DNA of 64,000 nucleotides from an endosymbiont 'TC1' of Trimyema compressum (GTDB lineage Bacteria; Bacillota; TC1): NCBI RefSeq assembly GCF_001584725.1, contig NZ_CP014606.1, positions 744,001 to 808,000 of the forward strand, read 5' to 3'. Shown piece by piece: positions 29,060 to 39,560 of this stretch (position 1 is its first letter; each line of letters starts with the position of its first letter). The notes under the pieces were generated by a model. It saw only the letters and a program-made list of their open reading frames with translations, ran no database searches and was not told where the DNA came from. The position numbers and the translations under genes were made by a program.

Positions 29060-29968
29060 ATGTCAGTTCAGTTACTATTAGAGAATATAGGTCCAATAAC
29101 TAATTGCAAAATTGATTTAAATCAATTGACAGTATTAGTTGGCGATAATAATACTGGATGGAAAAAATAGAAACAGAGCAGTTTTTAAAAGATAATGTTT
29201 TTAATCCAGAGTTATTTGTTTGTGAAAATTGCAAAAGTTCTTTAACCCTTATGGATGGCGAATTTCCTATATCATCTGTTAAATTCAATCCCTTTGAAGT
29301 AACTATTAATGATAATGAAACTGCTTTAAAAGATTGTATTTATGTTGATAGTCCATTGATTTTAAATGAGAAGTTACCAATGGAACCTACATCTATGTGG
29401 TATAAAGATGATTTAAAGCATAAATTAATCACGCCTAATACTTCTAATTGTTATGCTATAGATGAAGTTGTAAAAATTCTTGATACAATGCTGACTGGCA
29501 ATCTTGTTCAAGTTGAAAATAGGAATTATTTATATTATGAAAGAAGTGATAGCGTATTAGTTGAAACTATTAATACGCCTAATGGTCTGAAAACCCTCTT
29601 ATTAATCAAGGCACTACTTAATAATGGTTACTTAAAAAAGGAACAATTTTAATGTTAGATGAAACGGAAATCTTTCTTTATCCTGGCATGGCAGCTCAGA
29701 TATGCTAGAATCCTTACATTGTTAATAAAGCACTGTGGATTAACTGTTCTAGTTGATACTTCCAGTCTTTATTTTATTGAGGCGTTAGATATGTTTTCTA
29801 AATATTATGGGATAAGAGATGGCAGCCATTTTTATTTAAGTAATAGAACAGAAGAAGGGGTTTACTTTTTTTGATGAAAAAGAGGATATGCAAAAAAACT
29901 ATAATAGTCTTTTATCTGATTTTGAAGAGTTGGATTATATTAGATTAGAACAGGATGGTGATTATTAG
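29060..29968 (+). pseudogene. Broken AAA-type ATPase (AAA_15/AAA_21, SMC-like)
   Basis: Begins with an AGGAGG site and ATG: LLLENIGPITNCKIDLNQL then TVLVGDNNTG, a Walker A cut off before its GKS/T. After a deletion the frame resumes (29158-29652) with TPNGLKTLLLIKALL. The Walker B-like MLDETEIFLYPG (normally DEPEIHLHP) follows, then GLTVLVDTSSLYFIEALDM, which matches the conserved THSPYFLEAL segment. At least four lesions. This ATPase family drives many nuclease partners, including anti-phage systems. Coupled to the next broken gene by one-base spacing. Confidence 0.75.
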
Positions 29969-29969
29969 A

Positions 29970-30516
29970 ATGTTAACTGATATACAAAACATTTTATTTA
30001 AATCATTTTCTAATTTTTATGAACCTATTAAATCTATTGCCTATGATTCTGCAAATGATGAATACCCCAGTCATCTAGAGGAAAGAATGTTTAATTTTGA
30101 TAGGATAGCTGAGTATACATACGGTATAGGTCGCGACTTAATGCCCTGTTCTCCAGATGCGCTTTTTATTTCATTGAATTTAAAAATGGTAAGCTGGATA
30201 CTCAAGATAAGAAAAGAAGTCTAAGGCTTAATTTTGCAGAAGGTCCCTATATTATATTAGTTCGTATTTTTAGAGAAAAAAGCTTTATTTAACAAAGGCT
30301 GCTTTTTCAAAATTACCAAAAGTAGGAATCGTTGTCTATAATGGAGCTAAAAATCCATCAGAAGTTGTCCATTAAAGATATGAAACTCGTTTTCAGTTAA
30401 ATGAATACGTCTATACCCTCTATGATAAAATATATACTTTTACATTTAAACAGTTTAATAAAATGGTTCTTAATAGGCGTTATCCCTTTATTTTTTTCGA
30501 CCATATAGGTGATTAA
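29970..30516 (+). pseudogene. Broken partner of the ATPase, PD-(D/E)xK-like motif
   Basis: Opens MLTDIQNILFKSFSNFYEP. After one frame correction near 30175 it reads SPDALFIFIEFKNGKLDTQDKK, whose D ... EFK core resembles a PD-(D/E)xK nuclease site. Later frames give YIILVRIF and KVGIVVYNGAKNPS, and the end reads FNKMVLNRRYPF ... FDHIGD. Frame breaks near 30175, 30280 and 30372. I do not recognise a named family. Pairing with the ATPase one base upstream suggests a two-gene ATPase/nuclease module. Confidence 0.5.
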
Positions 30517-30522
30517 AAAACA

Positions 30523-30551
30523 TTGACACAGTAGAAAAAACAGTGTATTAT
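30523..30551 (+). promoter_or_regulatory. Promoter of the ylxM-ffh operon
   Basis: Perfect TTGACA (30523-30528), 17-base spacer, TATTAT (30546-30551), 35 bases before the ylxM start. Confidence 0.85.
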
Positions 30552-30586
30552 ATTAAAGTAAAGCAAAATAACTTTACGAGGTAGTA

Positions 30587-30904
30587 ATGGAGAAATTTAT
30601 AGAAGTTATGTTGCTATTAGATATTTATGGTAATTTACTGACAGATAAAAGAAAACAAACATTAAGTTTATATTATAATGAGGATTACTCTCTTCAAGAA
30701 ATTGCTGATTTTTTAGGAATTACTAAACAAGGTGTACGAGATGCATTGGTTCAAGGAGAGAAAAGCTTATATCATTATGAAAAAAATCTTAAAATATTGT
30801 CTCAAAATTTAGAACAAGATAAAATTTTGAGAAGTGTAGTAAATCAAATTGATGATGAGGATATTAAACAAACCCTTAGCCGTTTAATATATTATGAGGA
30901 GTAA
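30587..30904 (+). CDS. ylxM: YlxM, helix-turn-helix partner of the SRP operon
   Basis: A 105-residue DNA-binding-like protein with a sigma-70 region 4-like helix-turn-helix (TLSLYYNEDYSLQEIADFLGITKQGVRDAL). YlxM is always found in front of ffh in Firmicutes; in Streptococcus it modulates SRP GTPase activity. Ends four bases before ffh. Ribosome site is weak (CGAGGTAGTA). Confidence 0.92.
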   Translation: MEKFIEVMLLLDIYGNLLTDKRKQTLSLYYNEDYSLQEIADFLGITKQGVRDALVQGEKSLYHYEKNLKILSQNLEQDKILRSVVNQIDDEDIKQTLSRLIYYEE

Positions 30905-30907
30905 CCA

Positions 30908-32239
30908 ATGGGTGCTTTCAGCAGTTTAACGGAAAAAATACAAAGTGCTTTTGCAAAATTAACAAGCAAAGGCAGATTAACAGAAAAAGAAATTGACATT
31001 GCTTTAAAAGAAGTGCAAATGGCACTTTTAGAGGCTGATGTTAATTTTAAAGTTGTCAAAAATTTTATTAAGAGTGTTAAAGAAAAGTCTCTTGGTGCTA
31101 ATATTCTTGAAAGTTTAACACCGGGACAACAAGTTATTGATATTGTAAATAAGGAGTTAGTTCATCTTTTAGGTGACGAAATTACCTATTTAAATATTGC
31201 CGGTAAACCTCCTAGTATTATTATGTTAATCGGCCTTCAAGGGGCTGGAAAAACGACCACAGGTGGTAAACTTGCTTATTTGCTAAAAGGACGACAGAAT
31301 AAAAAGCCTTATCTGATAGCTGGAGATATTTATAGACCTGCTGCAATTGATCAATTAAAAACTTTAGGTAAGAAAATTGATGTGCCTGTTTTTTCTATTA
31401 ATGGTAGCAAAGATCCAGTCGCTATTGCAAAAGCTGGCGTTGAAGTTGCTACTAAAGCAGGCTCAGATGTTATTATTATTGATACAGCTGGACGACTGCA
31501 TTTAGATGAAGCTATGATGATTGAAGTTGAGGATATTAAGAAAACAGTTAATCCTCAGGAAATACTACTGGTTGTTGATGGTATGACCGGTCAAGATGCT
31601 GTAAATATTGGCAAGGAATTTAACGAAAAGGTCGGCATAGATGGTATTGTATTAACTAAAATGGATGGTGATACTAGAGGCGGTGCTGCTATTTCTATTA
31701 GAGCTGTTACTGGTAAACCTATCAAATTAATTGGTATGGGGGAAAAACTAGATCAGTTAGAATTTTTCCATCCAGATAGAATAGCTAGTAGAATTCTTGG
31801 TATGGGAGATATTCTTTCTTTAATTGAAAAAGCAAAAGATCAAATTGATGAAAAAGAAGCAGTAGAAATGCAAAAGAAATTAATGGATGCTTCTTTTACA
31901 TTTGAAGATTTTTTAAGTCAAATTAAACAGCTGAGAAACATGGGGCCTATTGAAGATTTATTAGGTAGATTGCCAGGTATGGGCAACATGAAAAACTTAA
32001 AAGTTAGTGATAAAGATATAAATAAAATTGAAGCCATTATTTTTTCAATGACAGTGGAAGAAAGAAAAAGACCAGAAATTATGAATGGTAGTAGAAAAAA
32101 AAGAATTGCTTTAGGCAGTGGTACAGAAGTTCAAGATGTTAATCGCTTGCTAAAACAATTTGAAAGTTCAAAGAAAATGATGAAACAAATGGGTAATATG
32201 GGTAAGAAGAAAAAAGGTTTTATGCCGAAATTTTTCTAG
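30908..32239 (+). CDS. ffh: Signal recognition particle protein Ffh (SRP54)
   Basis: A 443-residue protein with N domain, G domain and methionine-rich M domain. GTPase motifs [36 protein letters not shown]. The M domain (from ~300) has the SRP RNA-binding stretch and ends [19 protein letters not shown]. It targets nascent membrane and secreted proteins to the translocon. Intact. Confidence 0.96.
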   Translation: MGAFSSLTEKIQSAFAKLTSKGRLTEKEIDIALKEVQMALLEADVNFKVVKNFIKSVKEKSLGANILESLTPGQQVIDIVNKELVHLLGDEITYLNIAGKPPSIIMLIGLQGAGKTTTGGKLAYLLKGRQNKKPYLIAGDIYRPAAIDQLKTLGKKIDVPVFSINGSKDPVAIAKAGVEVATKAGSDVIIIDTAGRLHLDEAMMIEVEDIKKTVNPQEILLVVDGMTGQDAVNIGKEFNEKVGIDGIVLTKMDGDTRGGAAISIRAVTGKPIKLIGMGEKLDQLEFFHPDRIASRILGMGDILSLIEKAKDQIDEKEAVEMQKKLMDASFTFEDFLSQIKQLRNMGPIEDLLGRLPGMGNMKNLKVSDKDINKIEAIIFSMTVEERKRPEIMNGSRKKRIALGSGTEVQDVNRLLKQFESSKKMMKQMGNMGKKKKGFMPKFF

Positions 32240-32279
32240 TCCTTTTATAGATTTAAATAATTCAGGAGGTGACATACAA

Positions 32280-32537
32280 ATGGCAACAAAAATTAGACTG
32301 CGTAGAATGGGTGCGAAGAAAGCGCCTTTTTATAGAGTAGTCGTTGCAGATTCCCGCTCTCCAAGAGATGGAAAATGTATCGAGGAAATTGGATACTACA
32401 ACCCTATTCAAGCAGAACAAACTTTAAAAATTGATGAGGAGAGAGCTTTATACTGGATTGGTACAGGAGCTCAACCATCTGAAACTGTAAAAGCATTGTT
32501 TAAAAAAGCAGGTATTTTACAGAAACAAAATGGTTAA
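32280..32537 (+). CDS. rpsP: 30S ribosomal protein S16
   Basis: An 85-residue protein with the S16 signature [22 protein letters not shown] and [19 protein letters not shown] ribosome site. Start of the classic rpsP-khpA-rimM-trmD-rplS block. Confidence 0.96.
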   Translation: MATKIRLRRMGAKKAPFYRVVVADSRSPRDGKCIEEIGYYNPIQAEQTLKIDEERALYWIGTGAQPSETVKALFKKAGILQKQNG

Positions 32538-32551
32538 GGAGAATGATCGTT

Positions 32552-32791
32552 ATGGAAGAGCTTATGCGACTCATTACCAGCTATATTGTAGATGAACCAG
32601 AAACCATAGATATTGAATGCAATGAAGAACCGAATTGCCAAGAAGTTACTTTGAAAGTGCCAGAAATATACATGGGTAAAGTTATTGGTAAAAATGGTCG
32701 AATTGCTAAAGCTATTCGTTTAATTGCCAATGTTAAAACGAATAAAAATTCTAAAAAAGTTTATGTCAATATTGTTTCAAAAGATGGATAA
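32552..32791 (+). CDS. khpA: KH-domain RNA-binding protein KhpA (YlqC)
   Basis: A 79-residue single KH domain with the GKVIGKNGRIAKAIR loop (GxxG). KhpA pairs with KhpB (EloR/Jag) in RNA binding and cell-elongation control. The ATG at 32552 gives the normal MEELMRLI start and lies 10 bases after AAGGAG; the ATG at 32543 is too close to the ribosome site. The end overlaps rimM. Confidence 0.93.
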   Translation: MEELMRLITSYIVDEPETIDIECNEEPNCQEVTLKVPEIYMGKVIGKNGRIAKAIRLIANVKTNKNSKKVYVNIVSKDG

Positions 32792-33296
32792 TGAAAAAAT
32801 AGAAATAGGAGAAATTATTGGTGTATTCGGTATTAAAGGCGAAGCGAAGATTTATCCACTCACTAATGAAAAAGAGATGTTTTTAACATTTAAGGAATTT
32901 CAATACCAAGACAAACATCAAGAAGGTATTCTCCTAGTTGAAAGAATTAGACTGCATAAAAATATTATAGTTTGCAAATTTAAAGACAAAGGTACTATTG
33001 AATCAGTTTTGCCTTTAAAAGGCTTGAAACTATGGGTGCCAACTTCAGTGCTACCTAACCTAGATAATGATGAGCATTATGTTTATGAGCTTGTGGGTGC
33101 TAGTGTTTGGACAGATGATGGCATGGAACTTGGACAATTGTGTGATGTTATGAACACAGGTGCCTATGATGTTTATGTTGTTAAAGATTATGAAAATAAG
33201 GAATATTTGCTCCCAGGAATCCCTGAAGTAATTTTAGAAAAAAATATGGAGGAAAAAAAGTTAGTAGTTCACTTACTACCTGGCTTAGTAGATTAA
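32784..33296 (+). CDS. rimM: 16S rRNA processing protein RimM
   Basis: A 170-residue protein, normal for RimM. N-terminal domain IGEIIGVFGIKGEAKIYPLT and C-terminal PRC barrel (YDVYVVKDYENKEYLLPGIPEVI). Matures the 3' domain of 16S rRNA and binds S19. ATG at 32784 overlaps khpA by 8 bases; longer starts would read into khpA. Confidence 0.93.
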   Translation: MDNEKIEIGEIIGVFGIKGEAKIYPLTNEKEMFLTFKEFQYQDKHQEGILLVERIRLHKNIIVCKFKDKGTIESVLPLKGLKLWVPTSVLPNLDNDEHYVYELVGASVWTDDGMELGQLCDVMNTGAYDVYVVKDYENKEYLLPGIPEVILEKNMEEKKLVVHLLPGLVD

Positions 33297-33297
33297 T

Positions 33298-34002
33298 ATG
33301 AAAATAGATGTTCTGACACTTTTTCCAGAATTTTTTTCATCACCTTTAAATGAAAGCTTACTAAAAAAAGCAATTGATAAGGACTTACTATCAGTTAATA
33401 GAATTAATATTAGAGAATTTTCTCAAAATAAATATCACAAAGTTGATGATTATCCTTATGGCGGAGGACAAGGAATGGTTATGGCTGTAGAGCCAATTGT
33501 ACTAGCTTATGAATCTATACCGAAGGAGAAAAATAGTAAAACTATTTTTCTTTCACCTCAAGGACAACTTCTCACTCAGGCAAAAGCTAAAGATTTAGCA
33601 GCATATGATCAGCTTATATTGTTATGTGGCCATTATGAAGGTGTTGATGAAAGAGCCATTAATTTAATTGTTGATGAAGAAATCTCTATTGGTGATTATA
33701 TTTTAACTGGTGGAGAGTTACCTGCCTTAGTACTAATTGATGCCATCAGTCGACATATTGATGGGGTAGTTGGAAGCAAGACTTCTGTTGAAGAAGATTC
33801 TTTATCAGATGGTTTGTTAAAATACCCACAGTATACAATGCCTAGAAGTTTTAGAGGTGAAGAAGTACCTGAAATATTACTTTCTGGACATCATAAAAAT
33901 ATTGAAAATTGGCGCAGAGAGTTATCTCTTAGAAGAACGCAAAATAAACGCCCTGATTTATGGGCATCCTATAATAATAAATTAAAAAAGGAGGGGAAAT
34001 AA
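33298..34002 (+). CDS. trmD: tRNA (guanine-N1-)-methyltransferase
   Basis: A 234-residue SPOUT enzyme making m1G37 in tRNA. Signatures MKIDVLTLFPEFF, DDYPYGGGQGMVM, LLCGHYEGVDERA and ISIGDYILTGGELPALVLID (the SAM knot). Ends directly before rplS. Confidence 0.96.
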   Translation: MKIDVLTLFPEFFSSPLNESLLKKAIDKDLLSVNRINIREFSQNKYHKVDDYPYGGGQGMVMAVEPIVLAYESIPKEKNSKTIFLSPQGQLLTQAKAKDLAAYDQLILLCGHYEGVDERAINLIVDEEISIGDYILTGGELPALVLIDAISRHIDGVVGSKTSVEEDSLSDGLLKYPQYTMPRSFRGEEVPEILLSGHHKNIENWRRELSLRRTQNKRPDLWASYNNKLKKEGK

Positions 34003-34344
34003 ATGAATGTCATTGATTCAATTAATGCAAAATATTTAAAAACTGATGCGCCTGATTTTGGCCCTGGAGATACAGTTAAAGTTCACGCTAAAGTTGTTGA
34101 GGGAGAAAAAGAGAGAATTCAGATTTTTGAAGGAACTGTACTTAAGAGAGGTGGCGCTGGTATTAACGAAATGTTTACTGTACGTCGTATTTCTTATGGC
34201 GTTGCTGTTGAAAGAGTATTCCCTGTACATTCACCGCGTATTGATAAAGTAGATGTTGTCCGTCGCGGACGTGTTAGAAGAGCTAGACTAAACTACTTAA
34301 AAGATAGAGTAGGTAAAGCCGCAAGAATTAAAGATAAAAAATAA
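34003..34344 (+). CDS. rplS: 50S ribosomal protein L19
   Basis: A 113-residue protein. [20 protein letters not shown] and [24 protein letters not shown] are L19 signatures. GGAGGGGA ribosome site inside the end of trmD. Confidence 0.96.
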   Translation: MNVIDSINAKYLKTDAPDFGPGDTVKVHAKVVEGEKERIQIFEGTVLKRGGAGINEMFTVRRISYGVAVERVFPVHSPRIDKVDVVRRGRVRRARLNYLKDRVGKAARIKDKK

Positions 34345-34366
34345 GGACTGGTATTTACTAGTCCTT
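34345..34366 (+). terminator. Weak hairpin between rplS and lepB
   Basis: GGACTGG and CTAGTCC form a 7-bp stem (one G-U) with a 6-base loop just after the rplS stop. The T tract is poor (TTCT), so it may only attenuate read-through into lepB. Confidence 0.5.
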
Positions 34367-34389
34367 CTATCTATATAGGAGGAAATAGA

Positions 34390-35064
34390 ATGCACAGTAA
34401 CGATACAGATACAGCAATATATGAAGAAAAAGAAGGGGGAAAATCCTTTCTTAGCACTTTAATTACGCTACTTCAAATTATTGCTATTGCACTTATTATT
34501 AATGCAGCTATAAAAGCATTTCTTTTGCGACCTTATACAGTTATTTCAGGTTCTATGGAACCAACACTAATGGTTAATGATAAAGTCTTTGCTGAGGTAG
34601 TAACTGGTTATTTTTCAAAGCCTCAGAGAGATGACATTGTTGTTTTTGTGTTTCCAGGAAAAGATCCTAACAAGCCAATAATCAGACAGACAACTGGTGA
34701 TTATTTAGGAACTATTTTTAATAGTTTTATACAGTTTAAATGGCCTGATAATGGAGAAGTTGAATATGTTAAAAGGGTTATTGGTACCCCTGGCGATGTG
34801 ATAGATATAAGAAATGGTAAAGTGTATGTAAACGGTAGCCAATTAGATGAATCATCTTACATTCCAAGTAATGTAAGAACAGAATCACTTGGCTCTATTA
34901 ATTTCCCATATACAGTTCCTGACAAATCTTATTTTGTCTTAGGAGATAATAGAGAGAACAGTTTTGATTCTCGTTATTGGGGTCCTGTACCTGAAAAAAA
35001 TATAATAGGTAAACCAGTTATGCTTTATTTTCCTTTTGATCATTTCAGATTTTTTAAAGGATGA
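34390..35064 (+). CDS. lepB: Signal peptidase I
   Basis: A 224-residue membrane protease that removes signal peptides. One N-terminal membrane helix (about 22-42), catalytic Ser55 in SGSMEPTL, catalytic Lys128 in YVKRVIGTPGD, and the box-E motif GDNRENSFDSRYWGPV. Follows rplS, as in Bacillus and many Clostridia. AGGAGG ribosome site. Confidence 0.95.
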   Translation: MHSNDTDTAIYEEKEGGKSFLSTLITLLQIIAIALIINAAIKAFLLRPYTVISGSMEPTLMVNDKVFAEVVTGYFSKPQRDDIVVFVFPGKDPNKPIIRQTTGDYLGTIFNSFIQFKWPDNGEVEYVKRVIGTPGDVIDIRNGKVYVNGSQLDESSYIPSNVRTESLGSINFPYTVPDKSYFVLGDNRENSFDSRYWGPVPEKNIIGKPVMLYFPFDHFRFFKG

Positions 35065-35068
35065 TTGT

Positions 35069-35908
35069 ATGTTAAAGGTTCAATGGTATCCTGGCCATAT
35101 GACTAAGGCAAAAAGAAAATTAGAAGAGCAAATAAAAACAATTGATGTAGTAATTGAGCTTCGCGATGCGAGGATACCTAAAAGTTCAGATAATCCTGAG
35201 ATTAAAAAAATCATAGGAAATAAAGGACATATCATTGTTTTAAATAAAATGGATTTAAGTAGTAATGAAGCCACTGCAAAGTGGCTCAATTACTTTGAAA
35301 AAAAGAATATTAAAGCTTTAGCAATAAAAGGTACTGATAAAAAAGGCGTTAAGAAAATATTGCCAATACTGGATAATATGGTCAATACTATTTTTTCTAA
35401 GAGGCAAAATAGAGGTCTTTTAAATAGACCTTTACGCTGTATGGTAGTAGGGGTTTCAAATGTTGGAAAATCATCTTTTATCAATTCCTTAGCCAGCAAA
35501 AAAATGGCTCGTACAGGTAATAAACCAGGGGTTACAAAAGGTAATCAATGGATTACAGTTACGGATAAAGTACAACTTCTTGATACCCCAGGTATTCTTT
35601 GGCCTAAGTTCGAACATAACTCAGGCTTTTATCTAGCTGTTACTGGGGCAGTATCTGATTTAGTTTATGATACGGTGGAGGCAACACTTTTATTAATTGA
35701 TATGTTGGGAGAGCGAAGGCTTCTAAAAGGTAAATATGATTTTTATAATGGGAATTCTCACACTTTTTTAAAAGCATTTAGTAAAAAAAGAGGTTTATTA
35801 AATACAGGCGGTATTGTTGACATTAATAAAGGCGCTATTTTATTTATGAAAGACTATAGAGAAGGTAAAATTGGCCATTTTCCATTGGAAATGCCTCCAG
35901 GTAATTAA
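35069..35908 (+). CDS. rbgA: Ribosome biogenesis GTPase RbgA (YlqF)
   Basis: A 279-residue circularly permuted GTPase for late 50S assembly. Motif order G4 (NKMDL) then G1 (GVSNVGKSSFINSL) then G3 (DTPGILWP), after the N-terminal VQWYPGHMTKAKR signature. The ATG at 35069 follows AAAGG and yields the standard length; upstream start codons lie within lepB. Confidence 0.95.
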   Translation: MLKVQWYPGHMTKAKRKLEEQIKTIDVVIELRDARIPKSSDNPEIKKIIGNKGHIIVLNKMDLSSNEATAKWLNYFEKKNIKALAIKGTDKKGVKKILPILDNMVNTIFSKRQNRGLLNRPLRCMVVGVSNVGKSSFINSLASKKMARTGNKPGVTKGNQWITVTDKVQLLDTPGILWPKFEHNSGFYLAVTGAVSDLVYDTVEATLLLIDMLGERRLLKGKYDFYNGNSHTFLKAFSKKRGLLNTGGIVDINKGAILFMKDYREGKIGHFPLEMPPGN

Positions 35909-35910
35909 AA

Positions 35911-36567
35911 ATGAACCAATTGATTAAAAATTTTTTAAAAGAGGAAAAAGAGAGAAAACGTCTTTATGACTTTCATAAACAGGAGAGAGAATTAAAAGAT
36001 GATTATCCAATTCTAGTAGGCGTTGATGAAGCCGGCAGAGGTCCTTTAGCAGGACCTGTATATGCGGCTTGTGTCTGTTTACCTACTGGTATTTTTATTA
36101 ATGGATTAAATGACTCTAAAAAAATGAGTGAAGAAAAAAGAAATCTTATTGCCACTGAAATAAAAGAGCAAGCTCTTTTTTATACTTATGGCTATAGTAG
36201 TGTTAAAGAAATTGATAATCTTAATATTTTAAATGCAACTATGTTAGCTATGTCTAGAGCTATGGCAAAATGTCCTGTTGTTCCTGATTATTGCTTAGTA
36301 GATGGGAATCTATTACCAGAAGCTATGAATTGCAATGGAAAAGCAGTTGTTAAAGGCGATTTATTAATGCCTTCAATTGCTGCAGCTTCAATTCTAGCAA
36401 AAACTAAAAGAGATGAAATAATGACCTTTATTCACAAAACTGTACCAGAATACGCTTTTGATAAACATAAGGGATATGGAACTAAAGCTCACTATGAGGC
36501 TTTAGAAGCCTATGGACAATCACTTTTTCATAGAGAAACATTTTTAAAGAGGTTTAAACAAAAATGA
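35911..36567 (+). CDS. rnhB: Ribonuclease HII
   Basis: A 218-residue nuclease that removes RNA from RNA-DNA hybrids, including single ribonucleotides. GVDEAGRGPLAGPVYAA gives the first acidic catalytic pair; NDSKKMSEEKR, LVDGN and GDLLMPSIAAASILAKTKRD complete the active site. Overlaps rluB by four bases. Confidence 0.95.
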   Translation: MNQLIKNFLKEEKERKRLYDFHKQERELKDDYPILVGVDEAGRGPLAGPVYAACVCLPTGIFINGLNDSKKMSEEKRNLIATEIKEQALFYTYGYSSVKEIDNLNILNATMLAMSRAMAKCPVVPDYCLVDGNLLPEAMNCNGKAVVKGDLLMPSIAAASILAKTKRDEIMTFIHKTVPEYAFDKHKGYGTKAHYEALEAYGQSLFHRETFLKRFKQK

Positions 36568-37292
36568 GATTACAAAAATATTTAAGCACATATGGAATCT
36601 GTTCGAGAAGAAAAGGTGAAGAGTTAATAGCCGCTGGTCGAGTTTTTATTGGCAGAAAAAAAGCTGTCATAGGAGATAAGGTGGATCCAGATACTGATAA
36701 GGTTTATGTAGATCGAAAATTGGTTATTGCTGAAAGGCAGAAAATTTATATTTTATTAAATAAACCAAGAGGCTATGTTACAACAACCAATGACCCTGAA
36801 GGTAGAAAAACAATTTTAGATTTAATCAAAAAAGTGCCTGAAAGAGTTTATCCAGTTGGTCGTTTAGATTATGATACTGAGGGATTACTACTTCTAACAA
36901 ATGATGGAGATTTAACCTTTGGGTTAACCCACCCTAAACATCAAATTAGTAAAACTTACAAGGCGAGGTGCAAAGGGACTGTAGATTCAGTAGCTATCGA
37001 TTCTTTGCGCTCCGGTGTAATTTTATATGATGGATATAAAACACAGAAAGCTGAAGTTTATGTTATAGAGCTCAATAAAGAAAATAGCCTTCTTGAAGTT
37101 ACTATCTATGAAGGTAAAAATAGACAAATTAGAAAGATGTTTGAAAGTGTAGGTCATCCTGTAACCCGATTGACTAGAATAAAAATAGGAGATATGAAAG
37201 TTGGGGATTTAAAAAGTGGTTCCTATCGTTTTTTGAAAAAGACAGAAGTTGATAAACTTAAAAATTTCTGTAAAAAAGCCCGTTATAAATAG
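36564..37292 (+). CDS. rluB: 23S rRNA pseudouridine synthase RluB family
   Basis: A 242-residue enzyme with an N-terminal S4 RNA-binding domain (MRLQKYLSTYGICSRRKGEE) and the RsuA-type catalytic motif PVGRLDYDTEGLLLLTNDG with the catalytic aspartate. YEGKNRQIRKMFE follows. The rRNA position (2605 or nearby) is inferred from the family. ATG overlaps the rnhB stop. Confidence 0.9.
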   Translation: MRLQKYLSTYGICSRRKGEELIAAGRVFIGRKKAVIGDKVDPDTDKVYVDRKLVIAERQKIYILLNKPRGYVTTTNDPEGRKTILDLIKKVPERVYPVGRLDYDTEGLLLLTNDGDLTFGLTHPKHQISKTYKARCKGTVDSVAIDSLRSGVILYDGYKTQKAEVYVIELNKENSLLEVTIYEGKNRQIRKMFESVGHPVTRLTRIKIGDMKVGDLKSGSYRFLKKTEVDKLKNFCKKARYK

Positions 37293-37368
37293 TAAACGAC
37301 CCTATTTTATGATAGAATTAGGGGGAAATAAAAGAATTATTTGCAATATTATTGGAGGGAAATTACTC

Positions 37369-38272
<904 letters not shown>

Positions 38273-38276
38273 AGGC

Positions 38277-38306
38277 AAAGAAAGGCAGATTACCTTTCTT
38301 TTTTCC
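38277..38306 (+). terminator. Terminator after broken ilvC
   Basis: AAAGAAAGG and CCTTTCTTT form a 9-bp stem with a 7-base loop, followed by TTTTTCC. Confidence 0.8.
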
Positions 38307-38319
38307 TTGTGAGGGAAAA

Positions 38320-39555
38320 ATGATCATAGTTGTCGGTGGCGGTGCAGCAGGCCTCATTTGTGCCTTAGCTGCAAAAAGAGCTGGAAAAGAAGTAATAATT
38401 TTAGAAAAAAATAAAAAAATCGGAAGAAAAATTTGCATTACCGGTAAAGGTCGTTGCAATTTAACTAATATTGCTGACAAGAATAATATTATGTCAGCTT
38501 TTTCTGAAAATAAAAAATTTTTAATGAGTGCCCTTAATTCATTTTCTAATCAAGATTTAATTTCTTTTTTCGAAAATTTAGGTATCGAAACAAAAGTAGA
38601 AAGAGGCGGCAGAGTTTTCCCGGTTTCTGATAATGCATTAGATATAGTGGATGGCTTTTACAAAGCATTAGAAAAGGAAAAAATACCGCTACATACTGAT
38701 ACTGAAGCAATTGAGTTGTTAATAATAGATGACCAACAGAAAGTCTTTGGGATTAAAACAAATAAGGGGGACTTTAAAGGCGCTGTAGTTATTGCTACTG
38801 GTGGCTTGTCATATCCTAAAACTGGCTCAACGGGTACAGGCTACAGGCTAGCTCAGTCAATTGGTCATAAAATTATTTCTACTTTTCCATCATTGGTTCC
38901 ATTAGAAGTTGTTGAACGTCAAAGAGCTAAGAGTCTTCAAGGTCTTTCCCTAAAAAATGTTGAAGCTTCCGCCTTTATTAATAAAAAGAAAATGGCTTCT
39001 TTTTTTGGAGAAATGGTTTTTACTCATTATGGTCTTTCAGGTCCAATTATTTTAAGTCTCAGCCGATTATGTGTTCCTGCTCTTGAAAATAAAGATTTGG
39101 TAGAGATTAAAATAGATTTAAAACCTGCTTTATCTAGCGAGCAACTAGATAAAAGCCTTTTAAGGCTTCTTGATGAACACAGGCAACAGAATTTAAACAA
39201 TCTACTGGAAAAAAGAAGTCTTAAAAAACTTATTCCTATTTTACTTGAGCTATCCAATATTGATCCCTATCAAAAAGGCTATTCTGTCACTAAAGAGCAA
39301 CGTAAAAAATTAGTGAGTATTTTTAAGGAAATATCTTTTATTATTAATGGACATAAAGGGTATGAGGAAGCAATTGTAACAAGAGGCGGGATTGATTTAA
39401 AAGAAATCAATCCTAAAACAATGGCTTCTAAAATTATAGATAATATTTATTTTTGCGGCGAGGTTCTCAATATTGATGGTTTTACAGGAGGCTATAATTT
39501 ACAGGCAGCATTTTCAACAGGCTATGTTGCTGGATTGTATGGAGAAGAGGTTTAA
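38320..39555 (+). CDS. YhiN/HI0933-family FAD flavoprotein
   Basis: A 411-residue predicted NAD(P)/FAD-dependent oxidoreductase. N-terminal dinucleotide fold MIIVVGGGAAGLICALAAKRA, GRKICITGKGRCNLTN, GGLSYPKTGSTGTGY and the C-terminal FAD motif NIYFCGEVLNIDGFTGGYNLQAAFSTG define the HI0933 family. Physiological substrate unknown. Directly upstream of cmk, a conserved clostridial neighbour. Confidence 0.88.
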   Translation: MIIVVGGGAAGLICALAAKRAGKEVIILEKNKKIGRKICITGKGRCNLTNIADKNNIMSAFSENKKFLMSALNSFSNQDLISFFENLGIETKVERGGRVFPVSDNALDIVDGFYKALEKEKIPLHTDTEAIELLIIDDQQKVFGIKTNKGDFKGAVVIATGGLSYPKTGSTGTGYRLAQSIGHKIISTFPSLVPLEVVERQRAKSLQGLSLKNVEASAFINKKKMASFFGEMVFTHYGLSGPIILSLSRLCVPALENKDLVEIKIDLKPALSSEQLDKSLLRLLDEHRQQNLNNLLEKRSLKKLIPILLELSNIDPYQKGYSVTKEQRKKLVSIFKEISFIINGHKGYEEAIVTRGGIDLKEINPKTMASKIIDNIYFCGEVLNIDGFTGGYNLQAAFSTGYVAGLYGEEV

Positions 39556-39560
39556 TAGTA

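Noticed and set aside
29060-30516. Naming the ATPase/partner pair as a specific known defence system
   Set aside because: The remains lack enough sequence to tell Septu, Gabija, PARIS or other ATPase-nuclease systems apart.
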